NCBI GenBank assembly: GCA_945874825.1
Contig: CAMCIK010000012.1
Span: 1-50,255, forward strand
Source of the DNA: Phenylobacterium deserti
GTDB taxonomy: Bacteria > Pseudomonadota > Alphaproteobacteria > Caulobacterales > Caulobacteraceae
Reading direction: 5' to 3'
Length of the DNA: 50,255 nt
The translations under genes were made by a program, and so were the position numbers. Below are positions 33,672 through 41,861 of this stretch, piece after piece. Below the pieces are notes generated by a model. The model had not been told where the DNA came from. It was given only the letters and a program-made list of their open reading frames with translations, and made no database searches. Within the stretch, counting starts at the first letter, position 1. Every line of letters starts with the position of its first letter.

Positions 33672-34628
33672 CTACAAGCCCCCTCCGCCCCAAAGCCCCT
33701 GCCCGAACTGCCCGGCGGCGAGGGCCGCAAAAAGGACAAGGCCAGCCAGGGCATTGGCGCGGAAGAGGGTTAGGGCGCCGGCAGGGTCGTCCATGTCCAG
33801 CCGGGCGGCCTGCCGGGACAGGATCAGGCCATAGCCCGCGGCCAAGGGTGGGAAGAGGGGCCCCAGGCGGGCTGTGAAGGCGCAGGCCAGGGCCAGGAGG
33901 AAGGCCAGGATGTAGGCGCCAAGGACCGCCTTCGGGGCAGAGCGGCCGAGCCGGCGGGCGGAGGAGCGGATACCGGCCAGAGCGTCATCCTCCAGGTCCT
34001 GGACGGCGTAGATCGTATCGTAGCCCAGGGTCCAGAAGACCCCCCCGAGATAGAGGAGGACGGCGGGAAGCCCGATCTCGCCCGTCACCGCCGCAAAGCC
34101 CAAGAGGGCACCCCAGTTGAAGGTCAGGCCCAGCCAGGCCTGGGGCCACCAGGTGATCCGCTTCATGAAGGGATAGGCCGCCACGAGCAGCAGGGAGCCA
34201 ATCCCCAGGCCGATGGCCAGGGGCGGGAGGGTGAAGAGTATGGCCGCCGCCGCCAGGCTGCAGACGACCAGGTAGGCCCAGGCCTGCCGCACGGAGATCC
34301 GTCCCGAGGCCACGGGACGGCCCGCAGTGCGCGCGACCTTGGCATCCAGGTCCCTGTCGACGATGTCGTTGTAGGCGCACCCCGCCGCCCGCATTAGGGC
34401 CGCGCCTGCGAAGATCTTGGCCAGCAGGAGCAGGTCCGGCCAACGGCCCGCCATGGAGGCCGCCAGGGCGGCGCCCTGCCAGCCCGGGAGCATGAGCAGC
34501 CAGATCCCGGTGGGGCGGTCGAACCGGCCCAGCTTCAGCCAGGGTCTCAGGCCCTCCGGGGCGAACCGGTCGACCCAATTGTCGGGTCGGGCGTCAGGAA
34601 GGATTTCGGACTTCGGCGTCTCGGGCAT
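33672..34628 (-). CDS. ubiA: 4-hydroxybenzoate polyprenyltransferase UbiA
   Basis: Inner-membrane prenyltransferase of ubiquinone synthesis (4-hydroxybenzoate + polyprenyl diphosphate). The 318 residues contain the first Asp-rich motif NDIVDRDLDAKVARTAGRP and the second DLEDDALAGIRSSARRLG, with LGRFDRPTGIWLLMLPGWQG near the N-terminus and about eight membrane helices. The second ATG (34628) is chosen over 34682, whose 18 extra residues (WSFSTDAARSQSGRSAG) look unconserved. Ubiquinone feeds the respiratory chain that ends in the oxidase encoded at 45.5 kb. Confidence 0.93.
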   Translation of the reverse strand: MPETPKSEILPDARPDNWVDRFAPEGLRPWLKLGRFDRPTGIWLLMLPGWQGAALAASMAGRWPDLLLLAKIFAGAALMRAAGCAYNDIVDRDLDAKVARTAGRPVASGRISVRQAWAYLVVCSLAAAAILFTLPPLAIGLGIGSLLLVAAYPFMKRITWWPQAWLGLTFNWGALLGFAAVTGEIGLPAVLLYLGGVFWTLGYDTIYAVQDLEDDALAGIRSSARRLGRSAPKAVLGAYILAFLLALACAFTARLGPLFPPLAAGYGLILSRQAARLDMDDPAGALTLFRANALAGLVLFAALAAGQFGQGLWGGGGL

Positions 34629-34755
34629 GCCTGCGCTTCTACCAGACTGTGACCGGGCCGCATCAGTCGAAAAGGACCACATGCCGGCGGGTTGACCCCA
34701 GGTTTCCGCAGGGGCATCAAACCTGTGCTCTCAGCAACAGGAAAGGGGGGCGGGA

Positions 34756-34809
34756 ATGACAGAGTTCTTCGCTGCCGCCCTCGGCATCCAGGATCGACTT
34801 CGGGGCTGA
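34756..34809 (+). CDS. candidate 17-residue leader peptide
   Basis: ATG-TGA frame encoding MTEFFAAALGIQDRLRG, preceded by a purine-rich stretch (GGAAAGGGGGGCGGGA). Its stop codon lies in the loop of the hairpin at 34801-34816, and it ends 83 bases before the ABC exporter gene. A leader-peptide role is inference; chance is possible. Confidence 0.35.
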   Translation: MTEFFAAALGIQDRLRG

Positions 34810-34816
34810 CGCCCCG
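34801..34816 (+). other. GC hairpin overlapping the leader ORF stop
   Basis: CGGGGC and GCCCCG form a 6-pair stem around TGAC, which contains the leader stop TGA. There is no T tract after it. The rest of the 264-base gap from 34629 shows only a weak TTGACC-N17-CATCAA pair (34692-34720). Confidence 0.45.
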
Positions 34817-34892
34817 TCCTGACCGACCGCCACCGACACCTTTCTGAAGTCGCCCTGCCCCTGACCCGGGCCGGGCCAACCCTGCTGAACAC

Positions 34893-36683
34893 ATGACCGA
34901 ACATTACGAAGACGAGGACGAAGCTCCGCGGGAGCGCGCCCTGACCAACCTCCAGGTGCTGGGCTTCATTGCCGGCTTCTGGCTGCGCCACCCCTGGCGG
35001 CTGTCCTGGGTCGTGACCTTCTGCCTGGTCTCGATCGGCCTGGACATGGCCATGCCCTGGGCGGCAGGGCGGATGGTGGACACCCTGATCCAGGGGCCTG
35101 CCCTGGCGCCGGACGCCTGGCGGTGGTGGGCGATCTTCATCGGGCTGGGGGTGGCCCTCGCCCTGGTGAGGAATCTCCGCGACAAGCCCTGGTGCCAGCT
35201 TGCGGCCTTCAACATGAAGGACATGACTGACGCCGGCTTTGCCCGGGTCCAGGCCTATTCGGCCGACTGGCACGCCGACGCCTTCGCCGGGGCGACTGTG
35301 CGCAAGCTGAGCCGCGCCATGTGGGCCTATGACCAGGTCTCCGACGCCGTGATCATGTGGATCGGCCCAGCCCTGCTCGTCCTGGTGGGCTTGTCGGTCA
35401 TGATGATCCTGCGTTGGCCCATGGTCGGCTTGTTCTCCCTTTTCGCTGTCGCCCTGTTCATCGGCTCCAACCTGTTCCTGATCTCCCGCTTCGCCCGGCC
35501 CCTGAACCAGCGCTCGGTGTCGCTCGACACCCGGATCGGCGGCGCCCTGGCGGACTCGATCTCGGGCAATGCCGCTGTGCGCAGCTTCGGCGCCGAGGCC
35601 CGGGAGGAGGCCAGGATCGCCGGCGTGACGTCGCTCTGGCGCGATGCCGTGATCCGCACCTGGTACAGCTTCACCGACATCTGGCTGGTCCAGAACCTCC
35701 TGCTCGCCTTCCTCCAGGCCGGCCTGACAGGTCTTCTCATCTGGCTGTGGACCCGCGGGGAGGCCACCCCCGGCGACGTAGTCTTCGGGGTCACGGCCTT
35801 CATGCTGATGAGCGGCTACCTGAGGAACCTGGGCGACAACATCCGCATGCTCCAGAAGGGCCTGGACGATGCCGAGGACCTGGCCCGCTACATGCGCACC
35901 GAGCCGCAGGTCCCGGACCAACCGGGCGCCCCGGCCTTCGCGCCCGGGCCCGGCGAGATCGTGTTCGACCGGGCGGGCTTCGGCTATGCCAAGTCGGGTC
36001 GCCAGCTGTTCAGCGATTTCTCGCTACGGATCCAGCCTGGCGAGCGGGTCGCCCTGGTCGGTCCCACCGGCTCGGGCAAGTCGACCTTCGTCAAGCTCAT
36101 CCAGCGCCTCTACGACGTGGATGCCGGTACCATCCGTGTGGATGGGCAGGACGTGACCTCGGTCACCCAGGCCAGCCTGCGGCGGGCCATCGCTGTGGTG
36201 CCCCAGGACCCTGCCCTGTTCCATCGCAGCATCGCGGAGAACATCGCCTACGGAAGGCCAGACGCGACTCCGGAGGCGGTCGAGCTCGCCGCGAGGCGGG
36301 CCCGGGCCCACGACTTCATTGCCCGCCTTCCTGGGGGCTACGACACACTGGTGGGCGAGCGGGGCGTCAAGCTGTCCGGCGGCGAACGTCAGCGCGTCGC
36401 CATCGCCCGCGCCTTCCTGGCGGATGCGCCCATCCTGGTCCTCGACGAGGCGACCTCGTCCCTGGACGTGGAGACCGAGCGCGAGGTCCAGGCGGCCATG
36501 GAGGCCCTGATGGAGGGACGTACCACGGTCATCATCGCCCACCGGCTCTCGACGATCCGGACCGCAGACCGAATCCTGGTCTTCGAGAACGGCCGTATCC
36601 TCGAGGAGGGCCGCCATGCGGACCTTGTGGCTCAGGGCGGGGCCTACGCCCGGCTCCACGCCGTGACCCTGGGTGCGGCCTGA
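34893..36683 (+). CDS. ABC transporter with fused permease and ATPase (ABCB exporter type)
   Basis: 596-residue half-exporter. After an acidic cytosolic start (MTEHYEDEDEAPRE), six membrane helices occupy about 25-330. The ATPase has Walker A VGPTGSGKSTFVKLI, Q-loop VVPQDPALFHRS, signature LSGGERQRVAIARA, Walker B ILVLDEATSSLD and IAHRLSTI. It likely works as a homodimer. The substrate cannot be told; it is distinct from the MsbA-like copy at 21585-23354. The following methyltransferase gene lies 62 bases downstream. A candidate leader ORF and hairpin precede it. Confidence 0.92.
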   Translation: MTEHYEDEDEAPRERALTNLQVLGFIAGFWLRHPWRLSWVVTFCLVSIGLDMAMPWAAGRMVDTLIQGPALAPDAWRWWAIFIGLGVALALVRNLRDKPWCQLAAFNMKDMTDAGFARVQAYSADWHADAFAGATVRKLSRAMWAYDQVSDAVIMWIGPALLVLVGLSVMMILRWPMVGLFSLFAVALFIGSNLFLISRFARPLNQRSVSLDTRIGGALADSISGNAAVRSFGAEAREEARIAGVTSLWRDAVIRTWYSFTDIWLVQNLLLAFLQAGLTGLLIWLWTRGEATPGDVVFGVTAFMLMSGYLRNLGDNIRMLQKGLDDAEDLARYMRTEPQVPDQPGAPAFAPGPGEIVFDRAGFGYAKSGRQLFSDFSLRIQPGERVALVGPTGSGKSTFVKLIQRLYDVDAGTIRVDGQDVTSVTQASLRRAIAVVPQDPALFHRSIAENIAYGRPDATPEAVELAARRARAHDFIARLPGGYDTLVGERGVKLSGGERQRVAIARAFLADAPILVLDEATSSLDVETEREVQAAMEALMEGRTTVIIAHRLSTIRTADRILVFENGRILEEGRHADLVAQGGAYARLHAVTLGAA

Positions 36684-36745
36684 TACGGGCGGCTTGAGCC
36701 TTTGCCCGCCGGGGGCCAGAGTGTGGCTAAGTTTGCGGGGTGGAA

Positions 36746-37555
36746 ATGGCCAGCTATCTGGAGACGGTCCGGGAGTGGTTCCGCGCGCGGCTTGACGCGC
36801 CGGGCGGCCTGTCCACGCCTGAGGGAGCGACCCTGGGCCTTCGGGTTCTGGCCATCTGGCGCTCGCGGATGATCGCCCGGGCCCTGCGCGACCAGAATGG
36901 TGGTCGGGTGCTGGGCGGCCCCTTCGCGGGCATGGCCTATGTGGAGGACGCCACGGAGGGGGCCCTGGCGCCCCGCCTGATCGGGACCTACGAGGACGAG
37001 TTGCATCCTTACCTGGCCGAGGCCCTGGCCGCGGACCCTGAGGTCATCCTCGATATCGGATGCGCCGAGGGCTACTACGCTGCGGGCCTGGCCCGGCTGG
37101 CCCCCCGCTCCAAGGTCCACGCCCACGATACATCCGCGATCGCGCAGGCCGCCTGCCGACGGATGGCGGAGATCAACGGGGTGGCGGACCGGGTCCAGGT
37201 GGGCGGGCTCTTCCAGCCCGGGGACTTCCAGGCCTTCGCTGGCCGCCGGTGCCTGGTCATCGTCGACATTGAGGGAGCCGAGGACGACCTTCTGAGGCCG
37301 GACCTCGCCCCAGCCCTGGCGGGCATGCGACTGATCGTCGAAACCCATGACGTCTACCGGCAGGGCGTCATGGACCGGCTCCAGGACCGCTTCGCGGCTA
37401 CCCATGAGATCACTGTCGTCCGCCCGGGTCCGAAGACCTCGCCCCTGCCTGAGCTTCTTCGCAACCGCAGTCACCTGGACCAGCTGCTTGCGGTCTGGGA
37501 ATTCCGCGCCGCCCCGACCCCCTGGCTGGTCATGAAGCCAAGACGGTCAGCCTAG
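36746..37555 (+). CDS. FkbM-like SAM-dependent methyltransferase
   Basis: 269 residues. Motif I is VILDIGCAEGYYAAGLARL, followed by VHAHDTSAIAQAACRRMAEINGV and the motif VIVDIEGAEDDLL that resembles the VKIDIEGAE stretch of FkbM proteins. It is probably a small-molecule or glycan methyltransferase. GTG 36740 is also in frame; ATG 36746 is used, with GGGGTGGA close upstream. It could share a transcript with the ABC exporter and converges with the YcaQ-like gene, overlapping it by 9 bases at the 3' ends. Confidence 0.75.
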   Translation: MASYLETVREWFRARLDAPGGLSTPEGATLGLRVLAIWRSRMIARALRDQNGGRVLGGPFAGMAYVEDATEGALAPRLIGTYEDELHPYLAEALAADPEVILDIGCAEGYYAAGLARLAPRSKVHAHDTSAIAQAACRRMAEINGVADRVQVGGLFQPGDFQAFAGRRCLVIVDIEGAEDDLLRPDLAPALAGMRLIVETHDVYRQGVMDRLQDRFAATHEITVVRPGPKTSPLPELLRNRSHLDQLLAVWEFRAAPTPWLVMKPRRSA

Positions 37556-38755
37556 CCGGGCTACCTCGCCCGCAAGGCGGCCGGCCAGGTCGCCCCGGGG
37601 CTCCACCTCCACCGCCTCCAGCCCCAGCCAGCCCGCCATGCGGCTGAGGTTCCGCGCCAGGGCCTCCGGGGTCTGCGGACCTGCAGCCGGCTCGGCATGG
37701 GCGGCCTGGACCCGAAGCCTGCCACCCTTGCGGTCGGCCTTCAGGTCGACCCGAGCGGTCAGGACCTCGCCCTCCAGGAAGGGCAGGACGTAATAGCCGT
37801 GCACCCGGCGGTGGGCGGGGGTGTAGATCTCCAGCCGGATGCGCACGTCAAACAGGCGCTCGGCCCGGTCGCGGAACCAGATGAGGTTGTCGAAGGGACT
37901 GAGGAGGGCCTCGGCCTCGATCCTCCGGGGCGGCCCGGCTTCGGGCGACAGGAAGGCCTGGGCCCGCCAGCCCTCGACCCGTACGGGGGTCAAGTCCCCG
38001 GCCTCGACCAGCTCCGCCACCCGCAGCCGGGCGTCTGCGGCGGGCAGGCGGAAATAGTCCCTCAGGTCCGCCTCGGTCGCCACGCCCTGGGCCCGGGCGG
38101 CGATCCGGAGGAGTTCCCGCTGCGCCTCGCTCCGATCCGGGGTCTGCGCCCGAAGCAGGTGCGGCGGATGGACCTGATCCGGCAGGCCGTAAACGCGCTC
38201 GAAGGTGCCTCTGCGGGCGGCGGTGGTCAGGCGTCCCGTCCAGAACAGGCATTCCAGGGCCCGCTTGCCCTCGCTCCAGCCCCACCAGCCCCCGGCACCC
38301 TTCGCCCCCAGGCCCAGCTCGGATGCCGAAAGGGGACCGCGGCGGGCGATTTCGTCCAGCACCTGGTCGATGAACGGCCCTTGTGATCGCAGGAAGCCGG
38401 CCACGCCCCGCCAGACCCCGACCCCCGCTTCGGCGTCCTCCATCCGCCAGCGCAGGAGGGGCTGGACCTCGATTGGCGCCAGGGAGGCTTCATGCATCCA
38501 GTATTCGAACAGGCCCTTTCGGGGTCCCCAGGCCAGGGCCTCCAGCGCCTCGCGCGGATAGGAACCGAGCCTGGAGAACAGGGGCAAATAGTGGGACCGG
38601 GCCAGGACGTTGACCGAGTCCATCTGCAGGACACCCAGGCGCCGGACCAGGCCGAGGACGTCAGCCCGCCCGGGAGCGAAAGGCCGGGCCCGGCCGAATC
38701 CCTGGGCCCGGAGGGCTAGGCGACGGGCCTCGGCTTCGGAAAGGCCGGGGCTCAC
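37547..38755 (-). CDS. winged-helix DNA glycosylase, YcaQ/HTH_42 family
   Basis: 402-residue protein of the family that contains E. coli YcaQ (interstrand crosslink repair glycosylase) and AlkZ. The catalytic QxD signature is seen as Gln44-Met45-Asp46 (LGVLQMDSVNVLARSHYLPLFSRLG). Other family blocks: LFEYWMHEASL, LSPFDNLIWFRDRAERLFDVRIRLEIYTPAHRRVHGYYVLPFL. The start is a GTG at 38755 overlapping the ppk2 stop (GTGA), so it is co-translated with ppk2. Substrate range is known only for a few members. Confidence 0.88.
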   Translation of the reverse strand: MSPGLSEAEARRLALRAQGFGRARPFAPGRADVLGLVRRLGVLQMDSVNVLARSHYLPLFSRLGSYPREALEALAWGPRKGLFEYWMHEASLAPIEVQPLLRWRMEDAEAGVGVWRGVAGFLRSQGPFIDQVLDEIARRGPLSASELGLGAKGAGGWWGWSEGKRALECLFWTGRLTTAARRGTFERVYGLPDQVHPPHLLRAQTPDRSEAQRELLRIAARAQGVATEADLRDYFRLPAADARLRVAELVEAGDLTPVRVEGWRAQAFLSPEAGPPRRIEAEALLSPFDNLIWFRDRAERLFDVRIRLEIYTPAHRRVHGYYVLPFLEGEVLTARVDLKADRKGGRLRVQAAHAEPAAGPQTPEALARNLSRMAGWLGLEAVEVEPRGDLAGRLAGEVARLG

Positions 38756-39525
38756 CGGGCCAGGCGACCGTCCGACAGGGCACTCAGTTCGAAGTTGAAC
38801 AGAACGCTCGGATCGGGCGCTTCGACCTCATCGGCGATCTCCTGGGGTGCCAGGGAGCGGACGAGGTGGCGCAGGATGTTCAGGCGCGCCGGCTTCTTGG
38901 CGTCGGACCGGACGCAGGCCCAGGGTGCCGTCTCCGAATGAGTCCGTCGGAGCATGCTGTCGCGGGCTTCGGTGTAGGCGTCGAACCGGGACTGGGCGGC
39001 CTCATCGAGGGGACTGCTCTTGAGGACCTTCAGGGGGTCCGTCCGGCGCTCTTCGAGGCGCTGCTTCTGTTCCTTCCGGCTAACGTCCAGCCAGAGCTTG
39101 ACCAGCCGCAGGCCGCTGTCGACCAGCATGCCCTCGAAGGCGGGAACCTCGCGCAGGAAGTGCTCGTGCTCGTCCTCGGTGCAGAAGCCCATGACCGGCT
39201 CCACCCCGCCCCGGTTGTACCAGGACCGGTTGAAGATGACGGTCTCACCCGCTGCCGGAAGCCAGGGGACGTAGCGCTGGAAGAACCACTGGGACTTCTC
39301 GCGGTCAGAGGGCTTGGGCGGCGCGACCACCCGGGTCGCCCGGGAGGACAGGTGCTCGGTGATTCGGTGGATGGACCCATCCTTGCCCGCCGCGTCCCGG
39401 CCCTCGAAGATGATCAGCACCTTGTCGCCGGCGGCGATGGCGTGCTGCTGGTAGCGGACGAGGGCCAGCTGCAGGCGCGCCAGGTCCCGTTCGTAGTCGT
39501 CGTTAGACGTGTCCTTGTCAGTCAT
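38752..39525 (-). CDS. ppk2: polyphosphate kinase 2
   Basis: 257-residue P-loop enzyme transferring phosphate between polyphosphate and nucleotides. Walker A is FEGRDAAGKDGS (residues 41-51); the lid region has DPLKVLKSSPLDEAAQSRFDAYTEARDSML; the block NRSWYNRGGVEPVMGFCTEDE marks the PPK2 family. The first residue of that block is Asn99 where many PPK2s have Asp; Asn also occurs in related subfamilies, so activity is not excluded. It is divergent from rsmE with a 45-base gap and overlaps the YcaQ-like gene by four bases. No PHO box is seen upstream. Confidence 0.92.
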   Translation of the reverse strand: MTDKDTSNDDYERDLARLQLALVRYQQHAIAAGDKVLIIFEGRDAAGKDGSIHRITEHLSSRATRVVAPPKPSDREKSQWFFQRYVPWLPAAGETVIFNRSWYNRGGVEPVMGFCTEDEHEHFLREVPAFEGMLVDSGLRLVKLWLDVSRKEQKQRLEERRTDPLKVLKSSPLDEAAQSRFDAYTEARDSMLRRTHSETAPWACVRSDAKKPARLNILRHLVRSLAPQEIADEVEAPDPSVLFNFELSALSDGRLAR

Positions 39526-39570
39526 GGCGCAAGCCTAGGCGGAAGGACGCCGCCCGGTCTAGGAGGAAGC

Positions 39571-40293
39571 ATGATCCGACTTCATGTCAGGGACGAACTT
39601 TCCGGGGACGGTGGCCTCATCCTGTCCGAGGCCCAGGGGCGATACCTCTCCCAAGTCATGCGGCGGGGGCCGGGCGATGAGATCCTGGTCTTCAATGGCA
39701 GGGACGGCGAGTGGCTCGCCCGGATCGCCGAAGCCGGGAAGCGCAGGACCCATCTGGAACTGGTCCGGCGGACCCGCGTCCAGCCGCCTGCAGGCGCGCT
39801 TGTCCTGATCATGGCCCTGGTCAAGCGGACCCCCCTGGAGACGGCGGTCGCCAAGGCCGTGGAGCTTGGGGTCGCGGAGATCCGGCTGGCGATCACGGAG
39901 CGCAGCAACGCTGACCACACCCGCGTCGACCGTCTGGAGACCATTGCCACCGAGGCGGCCGAGCAGACCGGTCGCCTCGACATTCCCGCCATCCGGTCGC
40001 CGGAGTCCCTTTCCCGGGTACTTGAAGCGGGAGGGGATGGCACGCGCCTGGTCTTCTGCGACGAGGCAGGAGATGCGCCGCCCCTCCTGGAGGCGCTGGC
40101 GGGGCTGCCGCCCGGGCCCCTGGCCCTCCTGATCGGGCCCGAGGGCGGGTTTTCACCGGCGGAGCGTTCGGCCCTCCGTTCCCGGGAAGGGACGATCCCG
40201 GTGTCGCTCGGCCCCCGGATTCTGCGCGCCGATACCGCCGCCCTGGTCGCCCTGGCCCTGGCCCAGGCGGCCCTCGGCGACCTGCGATCCTGA
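39571..40293 (+). CDS. rsmE: 16S rRNA (uracil-1498-N3)-methyltransferase RsmE
   Basis: SPOUT-class enzyme that methylates U1498 in the decoding region of 16S rRNA. The 240 residues begin with a PUA-like domain (LSEAQGRYLSQVMRRGPGDEILVFNGRDGEW) and end with the trefoil-knot motifs LLIGPEGGFSPAE and SLGPRILRADTAALVALAL. ATG 39571 lies just after AGGAGG; a longer open frame upstream is antisense to ppk2 and is discarded. gshA follows 111 bases later. Confidence 0.95.
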   Translation: MIRLHVRDELSGDGGLILSEAQGRYLSQVMRRGPGDEILVFNGRDGEWLARIAEAGKRRTHLELVRRTRVQPPAGALVLIMALVKRTPLETAVAKAVELGVAEIRLAITERSNADHTRVDRLETIATEAAEQTGRLDIPAIRSPESLSRVLEAGGDGTRLVFCDEAGDAPPLLEALAGLPPGPLALLIGPEGGFSPAERSALRSREGTIPVSLGPRILRADTAALVALALAQAALGDLRS

Positions 40294-40404
40294 TCCTCGC
40301 GATGGCCTGCAGAAATCCTGATTTGCGCGGAAGCGACTTAACGGCGTAAAGATCGCGCCTCGCCGAAGGGCGGGTCCGGGAAGGGAAACTACAGGAAGAC
40401 GGGC

Positions 40405-41763
40405 ATGGCCGACTCCAAGGTCGACGATCGACCGCTGGATTTCTCTGACATTGTCGCCTGGATCCAGGCGGGCGAGACCCCGCCGGCGGACTGGCGCGTG
40501 GGGGCGGAGCACGAGAAGTTCGTGTTCCGGACAGCGGACCATTCTCCCGTCACCTACGATGGCGCGGCGGGGATCCTGGCCTTAATGGAAGGTCTGAAGG
40601 CCTACGGCTGGACCGATGTCCGCGAGGGTGAGACCCTCATCGGACTGGAGCGGGGCAAGGCCAATGTGAGCCTGGAGCCCGGCGGGCAGTTCGAACTGTC
40701 CGGTGCGCCCCTGGCCGACATGCACGAGATCGCCGCCGAGACGGCGAACCACCTCGACGAGGTCAGGGAGGTGGGCGCTCGGCTCGGCCTGGGCTTCCTG
40801 GGCCTGGGCTTCACGCCGGAGTGGACCCGAGAGCAGGTCCCGGTCATGCCCAAGGGCCGTTACCGGATCATGCGCGCCTACATGCCCAAGGTCGGCGGGC
40901 TGGGCCTGGACATGATGTTCCGCACCTGCACGGTCCAGGCCAACCTCGATTTCGCCGACGAGGCCGACATGCGGCTCAAGTTCCGCACCAGTCTCGCCCT
41001 GCAGCCCGTGGTCACGGCGCTGTTCGCCAACTCACCCTTCGTGGAAGGGCGGCCTTCGGGCTTCCTGACCGCCCGGGCGAATGTCTGGACGGACACCGAC
41101 CCGGACCGCACAGGGATGCTGGGCTTCGTTTTCGATGAGGGCTTCGGATACGAGTCCTATGCCCGCTACCTGCTCGACGTGCCGATGTATTTCGTCAAAC
41201 GGAACGGTGCCTACGTGGATCTTTCGGGGCGCTCCTTCCGGCAGTTCATGACCCGGGGCTTCGATGATCTTCCGGGCGACCGGCCCAGCCTCAAGGACTT
41301 CTCCGACCACGCCACCACGGCATTCCCGGAAGTGCGCCTGAAGCAGTACCTGGAGATGCGGGGTGCCGACGCCGGGCCGCAGGACATGCTGGACGCCCTG
41401 CCTTCGCTGTGGACCGGACTGCTCTACGATCGCCAGGCCCTCGAGGCCGGCTGGGAGCTCTGCCGGGACTGGCCGCTGGACTCACACGAGCGCCTGCGCG
41501 CCGACGTGACCCGCCTGGGCCTTCGGGCAACAATCGGGACCCGGACAGTCCGGGATGTCGCCCGGGACCTGGTGGCCATCGCCGATGGCGGATTGAAGCG
41601 CCGGGCCCGGCTGGACGCCTCCGGCGCCGACGAAAGCCGCTATCTCGCGCCCCTGGCCGAGATCGCCGAGAGCGGTCTGACCCGGGCCGACCGCCTGCTC
41701 GAGCGCTTCCATGGCGCCTGGGGCGGGCGGGTGGCGCCAGTCTGGGAAGAGCTGGCCTTCTGA
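40405..41763 (+). CDS. gshA: glutamate-cysteine ligase (plant/alphaproteobacterial type)
   Basis: First step of glutathione synthesis (L-glutamate + L-cysteine + ATP). The 452 residues are normal for this class. Seen: WRVGAEHEKFVF, ISLEPGGQFELSG-like NVSLEPGGQFELSGAPLADMHE, GFTPEWTREQVPVMPKGRYRIM, RTCTVQANLDFADE and LPSLWTGLLYD. A weak TTGCGC-N17-GTAAAG pair (40323-40351) could be its promoter in the 111-base gap. Glutathione may be used by the MAPEG and GGT proteins encoded earlier in the window; this is only a pathway link. Confidence 0.94.
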   Translation: MADSKVDDRPLDFSDIVAWIQAGETPPADWRVGAEHEKFVFRTADHSPVTYDGAAGILALMEGLKAYGWTDVREGETLIGLERGKANVSLEPGGQFELSGAPLADMHEIAAETANHLDEVREVGARLGLGFLGLGFTPEWTREQVPVMPKGRYRIMRAYMPKVGGLGLDMMFRTCTVQANLDFADEADMRLKFRTSLALQPVVTALFANSPFVEGRPSGFLTARANVWTDTDPDRTGMLGFVFDEGFGYESYARYLLDVPMYFVKRNGAYVDLSGRSFRQFMTRGFDDLPGDRPSLKDFSDHATTAFPEVRLKQYLEMRGADAGPQDMLDALPSLWTGLLYDRQALEAGWELCRDWPLDSHERLRADVTRLGLRATIGTRTVRDVARDLVAIADGGLKRRARLDASGADESRYLAPLAEIAESGLTRADRLLERFHGAWGGRVAPVWEELAF

Positions 41764-41797
41764 CCTCGGGCCGCTTGCTTGCCTGAACCCGCGGCGC

Positions 41798-41860
41798 ATG
41801 TTCTGTTCGCCTGTCGCTTACTCGGGCCCGTCGCGCCCGCTCGCAGCCGGAATCCCCTAA
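41798..41860 (+). CDS. candidate 20-residue upstream ORF before the POT transporter
   Basis: Frame from ATG 41798 to TAA 41858-41860, encoding MFCSPVAYSGPSRPLAAGIP and ending one base before the transporter ATG. No strong ribosome-binding site is seen in front. Stop-start closeness could couple translation, but chance is likely. Confidence 0.2.
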   Translation: MFCSPVAYSGPSRPLAAGIP

Positions 41861-41861
41861 G

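Noticed and set aside
39220..39235. Asn99 in the PPK2 SWYNR block as evidence of an inactive enzyme
   Set aside because: Asn at this position also occurs in related PPK2 subfamilies, so inactivity cannot be claimed from this change alone.
38866..39570. N-terminal extension of rsmE reaching back into ppk2
   Set aside because: The extension is antisense to ppk2, and ATG 39571 has an AGGAGG site and begins the known RsmE sequence.
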